Shown: positions 16,140 to 27,149, numbered from the stretch's first letter. The stretch: DNA of 64,000 bases from CAZHFW01 sp964531675 (GCA_964531675.1 CAZHFW010000018.1:13279-77278), one strand, 5' to 3'. Program-made: numbers and translations. Notes: generated by a model not told the origin, from the sequence alone.

Positions 16140-16514
16140 GCCATGACGGCAGATCGTGGAGCAGGCTTGACGCCAAGAGCATTGGCGGCGGGATTCTGGC
16201 TGGTACCGTCGTTGCATGATTGCCCCGGATTGCAGCAGAGTGTCTGGTCGTCGCTCGGTAAGCACTGTAACAGGCGCGGTACCACGAGGGCGAGAGCCCA
16301 TGGGGACTTGCATCCGAGTGTCGTTTCCATAGACAGAACGCATGAAGACTCCTGTGGATTCCGAGCCGGAGGTGATGGGGGTGTACTCGGTCCGCTGACG
16401 AGACTTCCGTTGTGCTTGAGCTCGACGCACTGGCGCGACAGGGCCGTCAACACGCAAAAGCACAGCGGGGCGCTGCATCGCAACGCCCCGCGGGAACGAT
16501 CGGTGGGGAATTGG
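16140..16514. other. Intergenic stretch without a convincing gene
   Basis: No frame here has a supporting ribosome site or recognisable protein. A 115-codon minus-strand frame (16136-16483) ends in a GTGA overlap with the broken secreted-protein gene, but its ATG falls in the loop of a terminator hairpin. The stretch belongs to the same lower-GC patch as the broken gene. Confidence 0.5.
16456..16491 (-). terminator. Rho-independent terminator of the 16.5-17.7 kb gene
   Basis: An 8-bp GC-only stem (16484-16491 with 16465-16472) has an 11-base loop. On the minus strand it is followed by a TTTT run at 16456-16459. It lies 23 bp past the stop codon of the upstream minus-strand gene. Confidence 0.7.
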
Positions 16515-17705
16515 TTACTTGCTGAACCGGTCGGCGGCGAAGCTGTAGGTCTTCACCAGCGAGCCTTGCGGGCCGATGAGCGCCTTGACGTCCTCGGCGA
16601 AGCGGGCGTCGTTGGCGGTGGTGCCTGACCTGAGGCTCTGGGCCAGGGCGGTCTGGGCTGGAGGCTGGGTCGCGGTGGTCGCCAGCGCGTAGAAGGCGAT
16701 GTTCTCCGCGACGGAGACCAGTTGCACGGCGCCGGCGCGGGCCGAGAGCTTGGAGGCCTGGGCCTCCGCGGGGTCATCCTTGGAGATCTGCGGGTAGACG
16801 CCGTCCTTCAGGAGACGCTTGACGTATGCGAGGTACTCGCCTGACAGGGCGGCCGCGTCCTTGACCGCGGACTGGGGAACGTTTTTGCCGCCGGCGCCGG
16901 TGAGGGCGTCGCGGATGGCCGATCCGGCGCGGATGAGGTTCTCAAGCTCGCGATCGGAGGGGGCGTTGCTTTCCATCGCCGCGGTCCGCTCGGTCATGAT
17001 GGTGCAGAGCTTGGCGAAAGCCGAGGTGCGGACGTCGCTGAGATTGGCCGCGGAGATGTTCACGCCGGCGACCATCGCGCGGACCATGGGGTCGGCCGCG
17101 ATGGGGTCCTTCTCGGCCTGGAGCTGCGACGCGACCGCGTTCACGAGCGATCCCGCGCCGCCGGCCTGCATCGCGGGGGCGGACCCGCTCAGAGACTCCA
17201 GGGCGCGGTTGATGGCTGCTGCGGCGGCCAGGCGGATCGTGGTCTTGGGATCCGCGAGCTTGCTGGTCATCACTTCCACGCAGGGCTGGGTCCCCAGCTC
17301 GCCCGCCATGAACAGACCATTGACGACCTTCACCTCATCGCCCGAGTCCACCAGCTGGCGGATCAGAGGCACGAGCTGGGAGCCGAGCTTGAGCTTGTAG
17401 TCCACCGACACGTTCTGCGGCTGGAGGGTCTGCAGAATGTTCTTGCGGGCGTCGCGGAGATCGTCCAGGTCCGTGCCGGTGAGCTTGGCCTTGTACGCGT
17501 CGAGGAAGGTTGTGATGGCCTTCTCGTCGTCGGGCGTGAGCTGGGCGCGGGAGTTGACCCCCGGCGGGAGGTTGGCGATCTGCGCCAGCGCAGACGGCGC
17601 CAGCAGGACGCCCGGAATGAAGATGGCGCCGGCCAGGGCGAGCGCGCGGGCGGTGACCCGGAGATTCCGGGCGTTGAGTCGGGCGTGAGCGTGGACGTCG
17701 AGCAA
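16515..17705 (-). CDS. Secreted alpha-helical protein, HEAT-like
   Basis: The protein (396 aa from TTG 17705) opens with a signal peptide (ALALAGAIFIPGVLLAPSALA). The mature part is almost all alpha helix, with repeats such as LKLGSQLVPLIRQLVDSGDEVKVVNGLFMAGELGT that resemble HEAT/armadillo turns. No catalytic motif is visible. The gene has its own terminator downstream and a 263-bp gap upstream shared with the divergent ferredoxin reductase gene. Likely a periplasmic scaffold or adaptor; the function is unknown. Longer starts are possible, but only the TTG has a good ribosome site. Confidence 0.65.
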   Translation of the reverse strand: MLDVHAHARLNARNLRVTARALALAGAIFIPGVLLAPSALAQIANLPPGVNSRAQLTPDDEKAITTFLDAYKAKLTGTDLDDLRDARKNILQTLQPQNVSVDYKLKLGSQLVPLIRQLVDSGDEVKVVNGLFMAGELGTQPCVEVMTSKLADPKTTIRLAAAAAINRALESLSGSAPAMQAGGAGSLVNAVASQLQAEKDPIAADPMVRAMVAGVNISAANLSDVRTSAFAKLCTIMTERTAAMESNAPSDRELENLIRAGSAIRDALTGAGGKNVPQSAVKDAAALSGEYLAYVKRLLKDGVYPQISKDDPAEAQASKLSARAGAVQLVSVAENIAFYALATTATQPPAQTALAQSLRSGTTANDARFAEDVKALIGPQGSLVKTYSFAADRFSK

Positions 17706-17711
17706 CGCCAG

Positions 17712-17718
17712 TTCCTTT
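17712..17718 (-). promoter_or_regulatory. Shine-Dalgarno fixing a TTG start
   Basis: AAAGGAA lies 6 bases before TTG 17705 on the minus strand. It rules out the longer in-frame ATG at 17951, whose extra 82 residues look non-coding. Confidence 0.65.
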
Positions 17719-17968
17719 CGCGAGCGCAGCAGGTCGGGATCCCCCGGAGCGCTGGAGCGGGCTCCAGCCGGTCTGTCCGGGCCCCGTGAGGGGGGGCACA
17801 CTATCAGCCCCCAACGGAGAAGGTCAAATGCTAAGCCGCCCGCGCCGCCCCGCCAGCCCGGGCCGCTCTTCGGCCCCATCCCCGGGGGGTGGGGATTCCC
17901 CAAACCGGAGGCAAACATTTGCGGCTCCCGGCGTCCCCACGAGGCCTCCAACTGACAAGAATCACGCG

Positions 17969-19000
17969 ATGACCACCGCTCCCGCTGCCAACGTCGCCGA
18001 CCCCGGCCTTCCGGTCCTGCCCGAGGCCAAGATGCACCTGCACACGGTGGTCGAGCCCTGCACCGGCACCGTCGTCTCCAACGAGCGCTGCACCGCCAGC
18101 AAGAAGGCGGCGGGCTTCGTGCGCCACATCTCGATCGACGTCGGAGGCACCCAGCTCGCGGGGAACTTCCGACCCGGTCAGTCCTTCGGCGTGGTCCCGC
18201 CTGGTCTGGACCCCAACGGGAACAACCACAAGCTGCGTCTCTACTCCCTCGCGTCCCCGACGCGCGGCGAAGACGGCAAGGGCTCGATCGTCGCGACCAC
18301 CGTCAAACGCGTCATCGACGAACACTGGGAAAGCCACAAGCTCTTCCTGGGCGTCGCGTCCAACTACCTCTGCGATCTCAAGGTTGGCGACAAGGTCACG
18401 CTCACAGGTCCCGCGGGCAAGCGGTTCCTTCTCCCCGCGGAGCCTTCGCGGCACAACTACCTCTTCATCGCGACCGGCACGGGGATCGCGCCGTTCCGCG
18501 GGATGATCCTGGACCTGCTCGAAGGCTCGCCCGCGGTGCTGAACTCTCCGGCCCTGCCGCCGGCCCGCTCGGATGTGACGTTCCTGATGGGCTCGCCTTA
18601 CGCGAGCGACTTCCTGTACCACAAGGAACTCGGCGAGCTGGCCCGTTCGCACGAGAACTTCAAGTACTGGACGGCGCTGAGCCGTGAACGCCAGTGCGCG
18701 GATGTGGGCGACCCGACCCTGGTCAACGCCAAGCCCATGTACGTGCAGGATCGCCTCAGCGCCATCCAAGGGCAGCTCGAGAAGGTTCTGGATGATGGAA
18801 AGACGCTCGTCTATGTCTGCGGCATCGCGGGCATGGAGCTTGGCATCTTCCAGACCATGGCCCGCACGCTTCCGCCCGATCTGCTCCGCAAGTACATCGA
18901 GGTGGATCCCGAGGCGATGACCCGCATCGATTCGTGGGATCGCAAGATGATCCACAAGCAGATCAAGCCCACCAAGCGGATGTTCCTCGAGGTCTACTGA
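17969..19000 (+). CDS. Plant-type ferredoxin-NADP(+) reductase
   Basis: This 343-aa flavoprotein moves electrons between reduced ferredoxin or flavodoxin and NADP(H). The FAD site is RLYSLAS (residues 90-96). The NADP site contains ATGTGIAPFRGM (about 167-178) and YVCGIAGMELG near the end. The C-terminal residue is Tyr (LEVY), the aromatic that stacks on the flavin in the plastid-type FNR class and is replaced by other tails in bacterial Fpr proteins. ATG 17969 gives a soluble protein with no signal peptide. No ferredoxin gene lies beside it. It is divergent from the helical secreted-protein gene and is followed by the peroxidase gene after 182 bp. Confidence 0.88.
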   Translation: MTTAPAANVADPGLPVLPEAKMHLHTVVEPCTGTVVSNERCTASKKAAGFVRHISIDVGGTQLAGNFRPGQSFGVVPPGLDPNGNNHKLRLYSLASPTRGEDGKGSIVATTVKRVIDEHWESHKLFLGVASNYLCDLKVGDKVTLTGPAGKRFLLPAEPSRHNYLFIATGTGIAPFRGMILDLLEGSPAVLNSPALPPARSDVTFLMGSPYASDFLYHKELGELARSHENFKYWTALSRERQCADVGDPTLVNAKPMYVQDRLSAIQGQLEKVLDDGKTLVYVCGIAGMELGIFQTMARTLPPDLLRKYIEVDPEAMTRIDSWDRKMIHKQIKPTKRMFLEVY

Positions 19001-19182
19001 CCCTGGCCCGCTCGGCTTCTGGGACCGCGGACCGTCCGCAAATCAGCCCCCCGCCCGCGTACGAGGCTGGGAACGCTCCAGCCCATCGCTTTGGGGGAAT
19101 TCCCGTTGTTTGCCACGGGAATGCTGTGGTAGCCTTGATCGCCCAGCAGGGGCTCTGGCGTGGGGCCGGACGGAGATTTGTG

Positions 19183-20997
19183 ATGATGCGTCGCGCGCGG
19201 ATGCTTGTGCTTGTTCTGGCGGCTGGATCGCTCCCGGCGTCGATCGCGCTGGCCGAGCCCCCGCCTCTGAGCGCCGAGGAAGCGCTGGGCAAGGCGATCT
19301 TCTCGGATACGTCGCTCTCGGTTCCGCCCGGACAGTCCTGCGCGAGCTGCCATGTCGCGGCAGCGGGTTTCACGTTTCCGGATTCGAAGATTAATCAGAG
19401 CCTCGGCGTCGCGCCCGGCGCGACGCCCGGCCGGTTCGGCAAGCGCGCGGTCCCCGCGATCAGCTACTCCGCGTTCACCAGGCCAGGCCCGGTGTTTCTG
19501 CAGATCCTCCGCGAGTACGCGGGCGGACAGTTCTGGGATGGCCACGCGACCGATCTGGAAGCCCAGGCCAAGCTCCCCCCGATCAGTCCCAACGAGATGA
19601 ACAACTCCACCAACCATGTGCCCGACCCGGCCTTGGTGGTGAGCAAGATCCAGAACGGGCCCAACGCCGAGGCGTTCAAGGCGGTCTACGGCCAGGACGT
19701 CTTCACCAAGCCCACCGACGAGGTGTACGCGCTCTTCGCCAAGGCGCTGGCCACCTATGAGCGCTCGTATGAGGTTTCGCCATTCAGCTCCAAGTACGAC
19801 GCGTGGAAGGCGGGCAAGGCGCAGCTGACCGATCAGGAGATGCTCGGTCTGCGCCTGTTCACCGGCTCATGGACCGGGCGGCCGGCGGGTGCGCCGTTCC
19901 CGCGCGTCGCCAACTGCATCGAATGCCATGGTGTGGCCGCCACGCCTTCCGCGACGCCCGATCTGTTCACGAACACGAGCTATTCCAACGTGGGCGTGCC
20001 GCGGAATCCGGACAATCCGTTCTACACCCAGACCGATCAGGTCTCCAATCCGCTCGGATACAACCCGCTGGGTGAGGACTTCGTGGACTACGGCCTGGGC
20101 GTGACCTTCTACACCGAGCTCGGCCTTCCCCCCGGGAATGTGGGCGAGGGTTCCAACGGGCTTGGCGACTTCCTGGGCGTGAATGGTCGGATCAAGGCGC
20201 CAAGCGTGCGCAACGTCGACCGCCGCCCGAGCCCGGACTTCGTGAAGGCGTACATGCACAACGGCGTGTTCAAGAGCCTTGAGCAGGTCGTGCATTTCTA
20301 CAACACGCGCAATCACACCACGATGCCGGGCGAGGTGATCAACTTCGAGAACGACGATCCCTACGCGGGTTTGATCGGCACGCCGCTGTGGCCTCCTCCC
20401 GAGTACATCAATCCCGAGACGCTCGAGAACGCGCCGGGCGACTTCGGGCAGGATCCACCCGGAGCGGCGGAGCCCTCGGGCACCGTGGGCAACATCGGCC
20501 TCACTTCCGATGAGGAGGCGGCGATCGTGGCCTTCCTGCGCACGCTTTCCGATGGGTACTTCGATCCCGTCCCCACCGGCGAGTGCATGTGGGTGACCGC
20601 GCAGCCTGTGTCGCACCCGGTGCCTCAGCGCGGGGAGACCCGCATCGCGGTCGCGTCGAGCGATCCCGACGCCTGGGGCTACATCTGGCGTCGCAACGGC
20701 GTGATCCTCGAGGATGAGACGACGTCGTACATCAACATCAACGACGCTTCCGAACAGGACGAGGGCGAGTACGTCTGCACGATCATCGGTGACTGCGGCG
20801 CGGTGACGACCAACCCCGCGACGCTCTGGGTCTGCCGGGCGGATTACAACATCGACGGCGCCGTGGACGACGCGGACGTCGAGGAGTTCATCGCGGGATT
20901 CGAGCTCTCCGATCCGCGCTCCGACATCACGCGCGACGACATCATCGATCTCGATGACTTCTTCGCCTTCTTCAACGGATACGACCGGGGCTGCTGA
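19183..20997 (+). CDS. Diheme cytochrome c peroxidase-like protein with Ig-like and dockerin-like C-terminus
   Basis: This 604-aa exported protein starts with a signal peptide (residues 1-25). The MauG/cytochrome c peroxidase domain has two heme c sites, CASCH (about 53-57) and CIECH (about 245-249). Candidate distal ligands lie in the intervening and later parts. From about residue 470 an Ig-like domain follows, with the hallmark DEGEYVC. The last 54 residues (CRADYNIDG...DRGC) have two D-rich calcium-loop repeats like dockerin type I and end in Gly-Cys. That ending matches the planctomycete 'GC-type dockerin' anchors. It probably works outside the cell or at the surface. CGGAG sits 7 bases before ATG 19183. 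No cytochrome c donor gene is near. Confidence 0.85.
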   Translation: MMRRARMLVLVLAAGSLPASIALAEPPPLSAEEALGKAIFSDTSLSVPPGQSCASCHVAAAGFTFPDSKINQSLGVAPGATPGRFGKRAVPAISYSAFTRPGPVFLQILREYAGGQFWDGHATDLEAQAKLPPISPNEMNNSTNHVPDPALVVSKIQNGPNAEAFKAVYGQDVFTKPTDEVYALFAKALATYERSYEVSPFSSKYDAWKAGKAQLTDQEMLGLRLFTGSWTGRPAGAPFPRVANCIECHGVAATPSATPDLFTNTSYSNVGVPRNPDNPFYTQTDQVSNPLGYNPLGEDFVDYGLGVTFYTELGLPPGNVGEGSNGLGDFLGVNGRIKAPSVRNVDRRPSPDFVKAYMHNGVFKSLEQVVHFYNTRNHTTMPGEVINFENDDPYAGLIGTPLWPPPEYINPETLENAPGDFGQDPPGAAEPSGTVGNIGLTSDEEAAIVAFLRTLSDGYFDPVPTGECMWVTAQPVSHPVPQRGETRIAVASSDPDAWGYIWRRNGVILEDETTSYININDASEQDEGEYVCTIIGDCGAVTTNPATLWVCRADYNIDGAVDDADVEEFIAGFELSDPRSDITRDDIIDLDDFFAFFNGYDRGC

Positions 20998-21015
20998 ACG
21001 CCGGTCGGGGCGGGC

Positions 21016-21789
21016 TTACTTGTTGGGGGGCTCGTCGCCATCGTTCCAGAAGTCGATCTTCTGGATGGAGGCGGCGACCACGAGCCTGGCGTGTCCGTCG
21101 ATGTAGACCGCGTTGGCGCCGTTGCCGTGACGGTTGGGCGCGACGCGCTGATTGGGCCCGCGGACGACGTCGTTGACCTCGCCCATGTCGTAGAAGGTCG
21201 CGACGTCGGCGTTGCTCACCGCGTTGTTGTACCACTGGTTGGCGAGGGTGCCCGCGGCGTCATCGGCGAAGCACGCGATGTAGAGGACGTCCGCGGGTCT
21301 GGGGATGCGGCTCATGGGCGTGGGGCCCTTGGCGTAATAGACCTTGGACGCGCCGACGGTGCGAACGCCGATCCCGTTGTTGACGTAGTGCACGTTGTGG
21401 CGATCGGGCTTGCGGGAAGGATCGCGGTAGTAGGGGGCGTTCGCGAACAGATCGCGCGGGCCGCCGCCGTCGGGATCACCGGGCGTGTTCGAGTAGCGCG
21501 TGGAGTCCACGTACGCGCGGAGCACCGTGAGCCATTGCGGGTTGGTGGGCTGGTTGAGCGTCTCGCTCCGTCCGCTCTCCCTGGGGACGTATTCCTTGAA
21601 GTCGTTGGCGTACATCGTCAGGGCCAGACCGATCTGCCGCTGGTTTGAGAGGCACGCGGCGCCGCGGGCCGACTCTCGAGCTTTGCCCAGCGCGGGGATC
21701 AGGATCCCGATGAGCAGCGCGATGATCGCGATGACCACCAGCAGTTCGATGAGCGTGAAAGCCCTTGATCGGGGAGATGGATTGCCCAC
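21016..21789 (-). CDS. Type II pseudopilin with H-x9-DG motif
   Basis: This 257-aa protein starts with a prepilin leader (about 10 residues with Arg) and the methylation site FTLIE, then a long hydrophobic helix to about residue 38. The body ends in the His-x9-Asp-Gly signature (residues 221-232) that marks the planctomycete family of prepilin-processing-associated proteins. Such proteins are cut and methylated by PilD-type peptidase and probably form short pseudopili of type II secretion. Planctomycete genomes often carry many copies. The gene stands alone, convergent with the peroxidase gene (18 bp between stops). Confidence 0.9.
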   Translation of the reverse strand: MGNPSPRSRAFTLIELLVVIAIIALLIGILIPALGKARESARGAACLSNQRQIGLALTMYANDFKEYVPRESGRSETLNQPTNPQWLTVLRAYVDSTRYSNTPGDPDGGGPRDLFANAPYYRDPSRKPDRHNVHYVNNGIGVRTVGASKVYYAKGPTPMSRIPRPADVLYIACFADDAAGTLANQWYNNAVSNADVATFYDMGEVNDVVRGPNQRVAPNRHGNGANAVYIDGHARLVVAASIQKIDFWNDGDEPPNK

Positions 21790-22051
21790 AAGAATGCCAT
21801 CCTAACCAAAGCGTCAACAATTGGGGCCGGGGGAAATGCTGGTGCCACGATCGGGGTGTGACTTCATGCACTTCGAGAATCACCGATGTTGCGGATGCTC
21901 GGATCGATTGCGGTTCATCCGTAGGAATCGCGGGAACGAAGAGGGCCTTTCATAGGCATTGACGGTCTTCAGGTCCTTTGTGTCCATTTTCGACCGGATC
22001 CGGGTATGCTTTGCACGCTGGCTTGGCCGCTGGCTTCTCAGGGGACTCTCG

Positions 22052-22393
22052 ATGAACGAAGACACTCTTGTGGCGATCGCGAAAGCTCTGGCTGATCCCA
22101 CGCGCTACCGCATGCTTCAGGAGATCCGCGCCCGGGGCGAGATGACGTGCACCGCGGTGCACGAGTGCTTCAAGCTTGCGCAGCCCACGATTTCGCATCA
22201 CCTGCACACGCTCCGCAAGGCGGGGCTGATCCGCGTCCGCAAGGAAGGTGTCTTCCACTACCTCTCCGCGGTCCCGAGCGTGCTCCGCGACTTCTCCAAG
22301 AGCGTGGGCACCAACCCGGGACGTCCCGCCAAGACGCCGGTGCGGCGTGTCGCCAAGAAGGCGACGCGGACCGCGAAACCCGTCAAGGCCTGA
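22052..22393 (+). CDS. ArsR-family transcriptional regulator with a Cys pair
   Basis: This 113-aa winged-helix protein shows ALADPTRYRMLQEI and AQPTISHHLHTLRKAGLI (recognition helix about 43-54). The usual arsenic/cadmium site ELCVCDL is not present; the equivalent stretch reads MTCTAVHECF, with Cys33, His37 and Cys39 just before the DNA-binding helix. This could bind metal or sense oxidants. The tail is Lys/Arg-rich. AGGGGA sits 6 bases before ATG 22052. The peroxiredoxin gene follows by 81 bp on the same strand, so regulation of that gene is plausible. It is 262 bp from the divergent pseudopilin gene. Confidence 0.85.
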   Translation: MNEDTLVAIAKALADPTRYRMLQEIRARGEMTCTAVHECFKLAQPTISHHLHTLRKAGLIRVRKEGVFHYLSAVPSVLRDFSKSVGTNPGRPAKTPVRRVAKKATRTAKPVKA

Positions 22394-22474
22394 GGCATCA
22401 CAACCCGGCGAATGCACCGGCATGACCGCGCGTTGCTGGTCGTGCGGTGCTGCATCGCACTTGTGAGCCTCACC

Positions 22475-23146
22475 ATGAACTTCCGCATCGCACGCGCCGG
22501 CCTCGCTGTCTTCACCCTTGCCGGCGCCGCGGCGCTTCTCCCGAGCGTCTCGCTCGCGCAGCCCGAGGCCAAGCCCGTCAAGCCCGCAGCCCAGGCGGCC
22601 AGCGCAGACGCCATCGGCCTGGCGGTCGGTGATCAGGCGCCGGACGCGTCGCTCGTCGGCGCCGATGGCGTTCGCGTGACGCTCAAGGAAATGGTCGCCA
22701 AGGGTCCGCTGGTGGTCGTCTTCTACCGCGGTGGATGGTGCCCCTTCTGCGACAAGCACCTGGCGGCGTGGGGCGCGCAGCTCGACGCCATTAAGGCCGC
22801 GGGCGGGACGATCATCGCGATCTCCCCCGAGAAGGTCGAGGCGCTCAAGACGACCGCGGACAAGACCAAGACGAGCTACATGCTGCTCTCGGACTCCAAG
22901 CTCGAGGCGGCCAAGGCGTTCAAGCTCGCCTTCGACCTCGATCAGACGACCATGACCAAGTACAAGGGCTACGGCATCGACCTGGCGGCGCACAACGCGT
23001 CCGGCACCTGGTCGCTCCCGCATCCCGCGACATACGTCATCGATCGCGAAGGCGTCATCCGCTACGCGCACGCCGACAAGGACTACACCAAGCGCGCCGA
23101 TCCCAAGGAAGCGATGGACATCCTCAAGACGCTGGCCGCCAAGTGA
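22475..23146 (+). CDS. Exported peroxiredoxin-like (AhpC/TSA) protein
   Basis: The protein (223 aa from ATG 22475) opens with a signal peptide ending VSLAQ. The thioredoxin-fold domain holds VVFYRGGWCPFCDKHL with Cys89 and Cys92, the peroxidatic Cys lying in a CxxC form typical of the PrxQ/AhpC-TSA group. The sequence PHPATYVIDREGVIRYAH is the typical conserved end of that fold. It should reduce peroxides or disulfides in the periplasm. An in-frame ATG at 22412 would mask the signal peptide with charged residues. The gene follows the ArsR-type regulator gene. Confidence 0.85.
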   Translation: MNFRIARAGLAVFTLAGAAALLPSVSLAQPEAKPVKPAAQAASADAIGLAVGDQAPDASLVGADGVRVTLKEMVAKGPLVVVFYRGGWCPFCDKHLAAWGAQLDAIKAAGGTIIAISPEKVEALKTTADKTKTSYMLLSDSKLEAAKAFKLAFDLDQTTMTKYKGYGIDLAAHNASGTWSLPHPATYVIDREGVIRYAHADKDYTKRADPKEAMDILKTLAAK

Positions 23147-23167
23147 AATCGCGCACGCGCCCGGCGG

Positions 23168-23470
23168 TCACTTGCGGGGTGCTGTGAGCTGGTTCACCAG
23201 TTCGCCAAGCTTCTCGACCTTGCGTTCGGCCATGATCTTCGCGACCACCGCGGGCTCGACCTTGGCCTTAAGCAGGTTCTCCTGCGCCTTGGTCCAGAGT
23301 TTGTCGATCGCCTTGGCTGAAGAGGCGTCCCCGGGCGTCTGGGACTTGGTCGCCAGGAAGAGCTCGGTCAGCAGTTCCTGGAGGCGCGTGGCCAGCTTCG
23401 TGTCGTAGTGCTCGTAGTGGCGGTTGATGATGCCCTGCTGGTACTTGGTGTAGTGCTGCCCGCTTGCCAT
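23168..23470 (-). CDS. Small conserved helical protein, unknown function
   Basis: The protein (100 aa from ATG 23470) is almost fully alpha-helical and charged. The N-terminus, MASGQHYTKYQQGIINRHYE, is rich in Tyr, Gln and His. There is no signal peptide and no domain I can name. Codon third positions are G/C as in real genes here. It is convergent with the peroxiredoxin gene (21 bp between stops) and divergent from the asparaginase gene. A cytosolic location is likely. Confidence 0.55.
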   Translation of the reverse strand: MASGQHYTKYQQGIINRHYEHYDTKLATRLQELLTELFLATKSQTPGDASSAKAIDKLWTKAQENLLKAKVEPAVVAKIMAERKVEKLGELVNQLTAPRK

Positions 23471-23597
23471 GCGGGATTGATAGGAGCCAAACGGGAATCC
23501 GGCGCGCCCCGGGGCAAGAATCCCCCGGTCCGGGAGCCCCCGCGAAGTCGCCCGGCCGCTGGGTTGTGCCTTCGCGGAACCGCACGGGAGAGCCCCG

Positions 23598-24680
23598 ATG
23601 CCCGACGCTCCGGCCCGCGAACCGATCTTCGTCGCCTCCTGGAATGGCGTTCCCGCAACCTCCCGCGCCGCCGAGCTGGCTGCCAAAGGCGTCCATCTCC
23701 TGGACGCCATCGTCGCGGGCATCCAGCTCGTCGAAGACGATCCCGAAGAGATGTCCGTGGGCTACGGCGGGCTTCCCAACGAGGAAGGCATCGTCGAGCT
23801 CGATGCTGCGGTCATGGACGCGGCGCTGCACCGCGCCGGCGCGGTCGCGGGTGTGCGGGGCTATCGCCACGTCGCTCGCCTGGCGCTCGAAGTCATGCGT
23901 CGCACCGACCACTCCCTGCTCGTGGGCGAAGGAGCTGCCCAGTTCGCCCGCCAGCTCGGCTTTCCTTTCGAGGATCTGCTCACCCCCAAAGCCCGCGAGG
24001 CTTGGCTCCTTTGGAAGGCCAATCTCTCGGACCGCGACGCCTGGCTTCCTCCCGGCGGCGGCGATCGCCCCGTCGACTTCGGGAAAGCCTCCTGGGCGGG
24101 GCGCGATCCGAAGTTCGGATCCGACTCGGCGACCTCGGACCTGCAGGCGTCTCCGCCCGGGCACGCCAACCCCGCGCCGGGCGCCTCAGGCGGCGCGCCG
24201 ATGGCGCCTTTCACGTTCGGCACCATCCACGTCTCGGGTCTGATCCCGGGCGACAACACCTCCACGATCGCCTGCTGCACGAGCACGAGCGGGCTCTCGT
24301 ACAAGATCCCGGGCCGGGTGGGCGATTCGGCGGTCGTGGGCGCGGGGCTGTATTGCGATCAGGGCGTCGGTTCCGCCGGCGCGACGGGTCGGGGTGAGAG
24401 CGTGCTGCAGGCGTGCGGCGCGTTCTCGATCGTGAGCGAGATGGGCCGGGGCGCAACGCCGACCGAGGCGTGCCTGACGGTGCTCAAGCAGATCGCCGAT
24501 CGCACCCGCGCCAAGCGGCTTTTGGATGGGCGTGGCCGTCCGACCTTCAACATCACGCTCTACGCGCTCCGCGCCGACGGACTGGTCGGTTCGGCTTCGA
24601 TGCACGAGGGGTACACCCACGTCGTGCAGCGGGGCAGCACGTCGAGCATCGAGCCCAGCGCCTTCCTCTTCCCGAAGTAA
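23598..24680 (+). CDS. N4-(beta-N-acetylglucosaminyl)-L-asparaginase (Ntn hydrolase)
   Basis: This 360-aa member of the asparaginase type-2/glycosylasparaginase family is made as a precursor that cuts itself before Thr209 in FGTIHVSG; the new N-terminal Thr is the nucleophile. The sequence after it (CTSTSGLSYKIPGRVGDSAV) matches the family's substrate-binding GTSTNG and GRVGDSP. The alpha-chain N-terminus has the usual VGYGGLPNEEG. The reaction is release of aspartate from GlcNAc-Asn or hydrolysis of similar isoaspartyl substrates. The stretch 155-200 before the cut is Pro/Gly-rich and exposed. It has no signal peptide. A bidirectional hairpin separates it from ftsH. Confidence 0.9.
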   Translation: MPDAPAREPIFVASWNGVPATSRAAELAAKGVHLLDAIVAGIQLVEDDPEEMSVGYGGLPNEEGIVELDAAVMDAALHRAGAVAGVRGYRHVARLALEVMRRTDHSLLVGEGAAQFARQLGFPFEDLLTPKAREAWLLWKANLSDRDAWLPPGGGDRPVDFGKASWAGRDPKFGSDSATSDLQASPPGHANPAPGASGGAPMAPFTFGTIHVSGLIPGDNTSTIACCTSTSGLSYKIPGRVGDSAVVGAGLYCDQGVGSAGATGRGESVLQACGAFSIVSEMGRGATPTEACLTVLKQIADRTRAKRLLDGRGRPTFNITLYALRADGLVGSASMHEGYTHVVQRGSTSSIEPSAFLFPK

Positions 24681-24717
24681 GCCGAGCTCTCGCGGACGCC
24701 GCACCACGCGCAATCCC

Positions 24718-24756
24718 AAAAAAGAAGCCGCCGGGCCGAAGCCCGGCGGTCTTCGT
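24718..24756. terminator. Bidirectional terminator between asparaginase gene and ftsH
   Basis: A 9-bp stem of G and C (24728-24736 with 24741-24749) has a 4-base loop. On the left is AAAAAA (24718-24723) and on the right TCTTCGTT, so it can end both convergent transcripts. The T-run on the minus strand is stronger, favouring ftsH. Confidence 0.85.
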
Positions 24757-24794
24757 TCTGTCTTGGATGTTCAACCCCGTCTGGCGATCCCAAC

Positions 24795-26882
<2,088 letters not shown>

Positions 26883-27149
26883 GAGGTTGCTTTTCACACA
26901 GACGGGCCCGAGAAGATGCTCGCTCTCCGGCTTTTTTCGGCTCCTGGCAGGCATGGATGCAGGCCCGGGTGAAGGCAGCAACCAGATCGCTCGATCGCTG
27001 GCCCACACTCCCGCCGGCGCCTCAGGCACGCCGCGTCGACCAACGATAGCCATCCCTCGATACGGCCCGCCGCGTCCCGCGGTTCTCGGGCCCCAAACGA
27101 AACCCTTGCAAATCCCGGCATGGCCCGCCATCCCGCGCTCCCGCGGGAA

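Noticed and set aside
16136..16483. 115-codon minus-strand ORF overlapping the broken secreted-protein gene as GTGA
   Set aside because: Its ATG lies in the loop of a terminator hairpin, no ribosome site is seen, and the translation is Ser/Pro/Cys-rich without a known fold.
21959..22010. Sigma-70-like promoter (TTGACG ... TATGCT) upstream of the ArsR gene
   Set aside because: The two boxes are 40 bases apart, far more than the 16-18 allowed, and neither has a proper partner.
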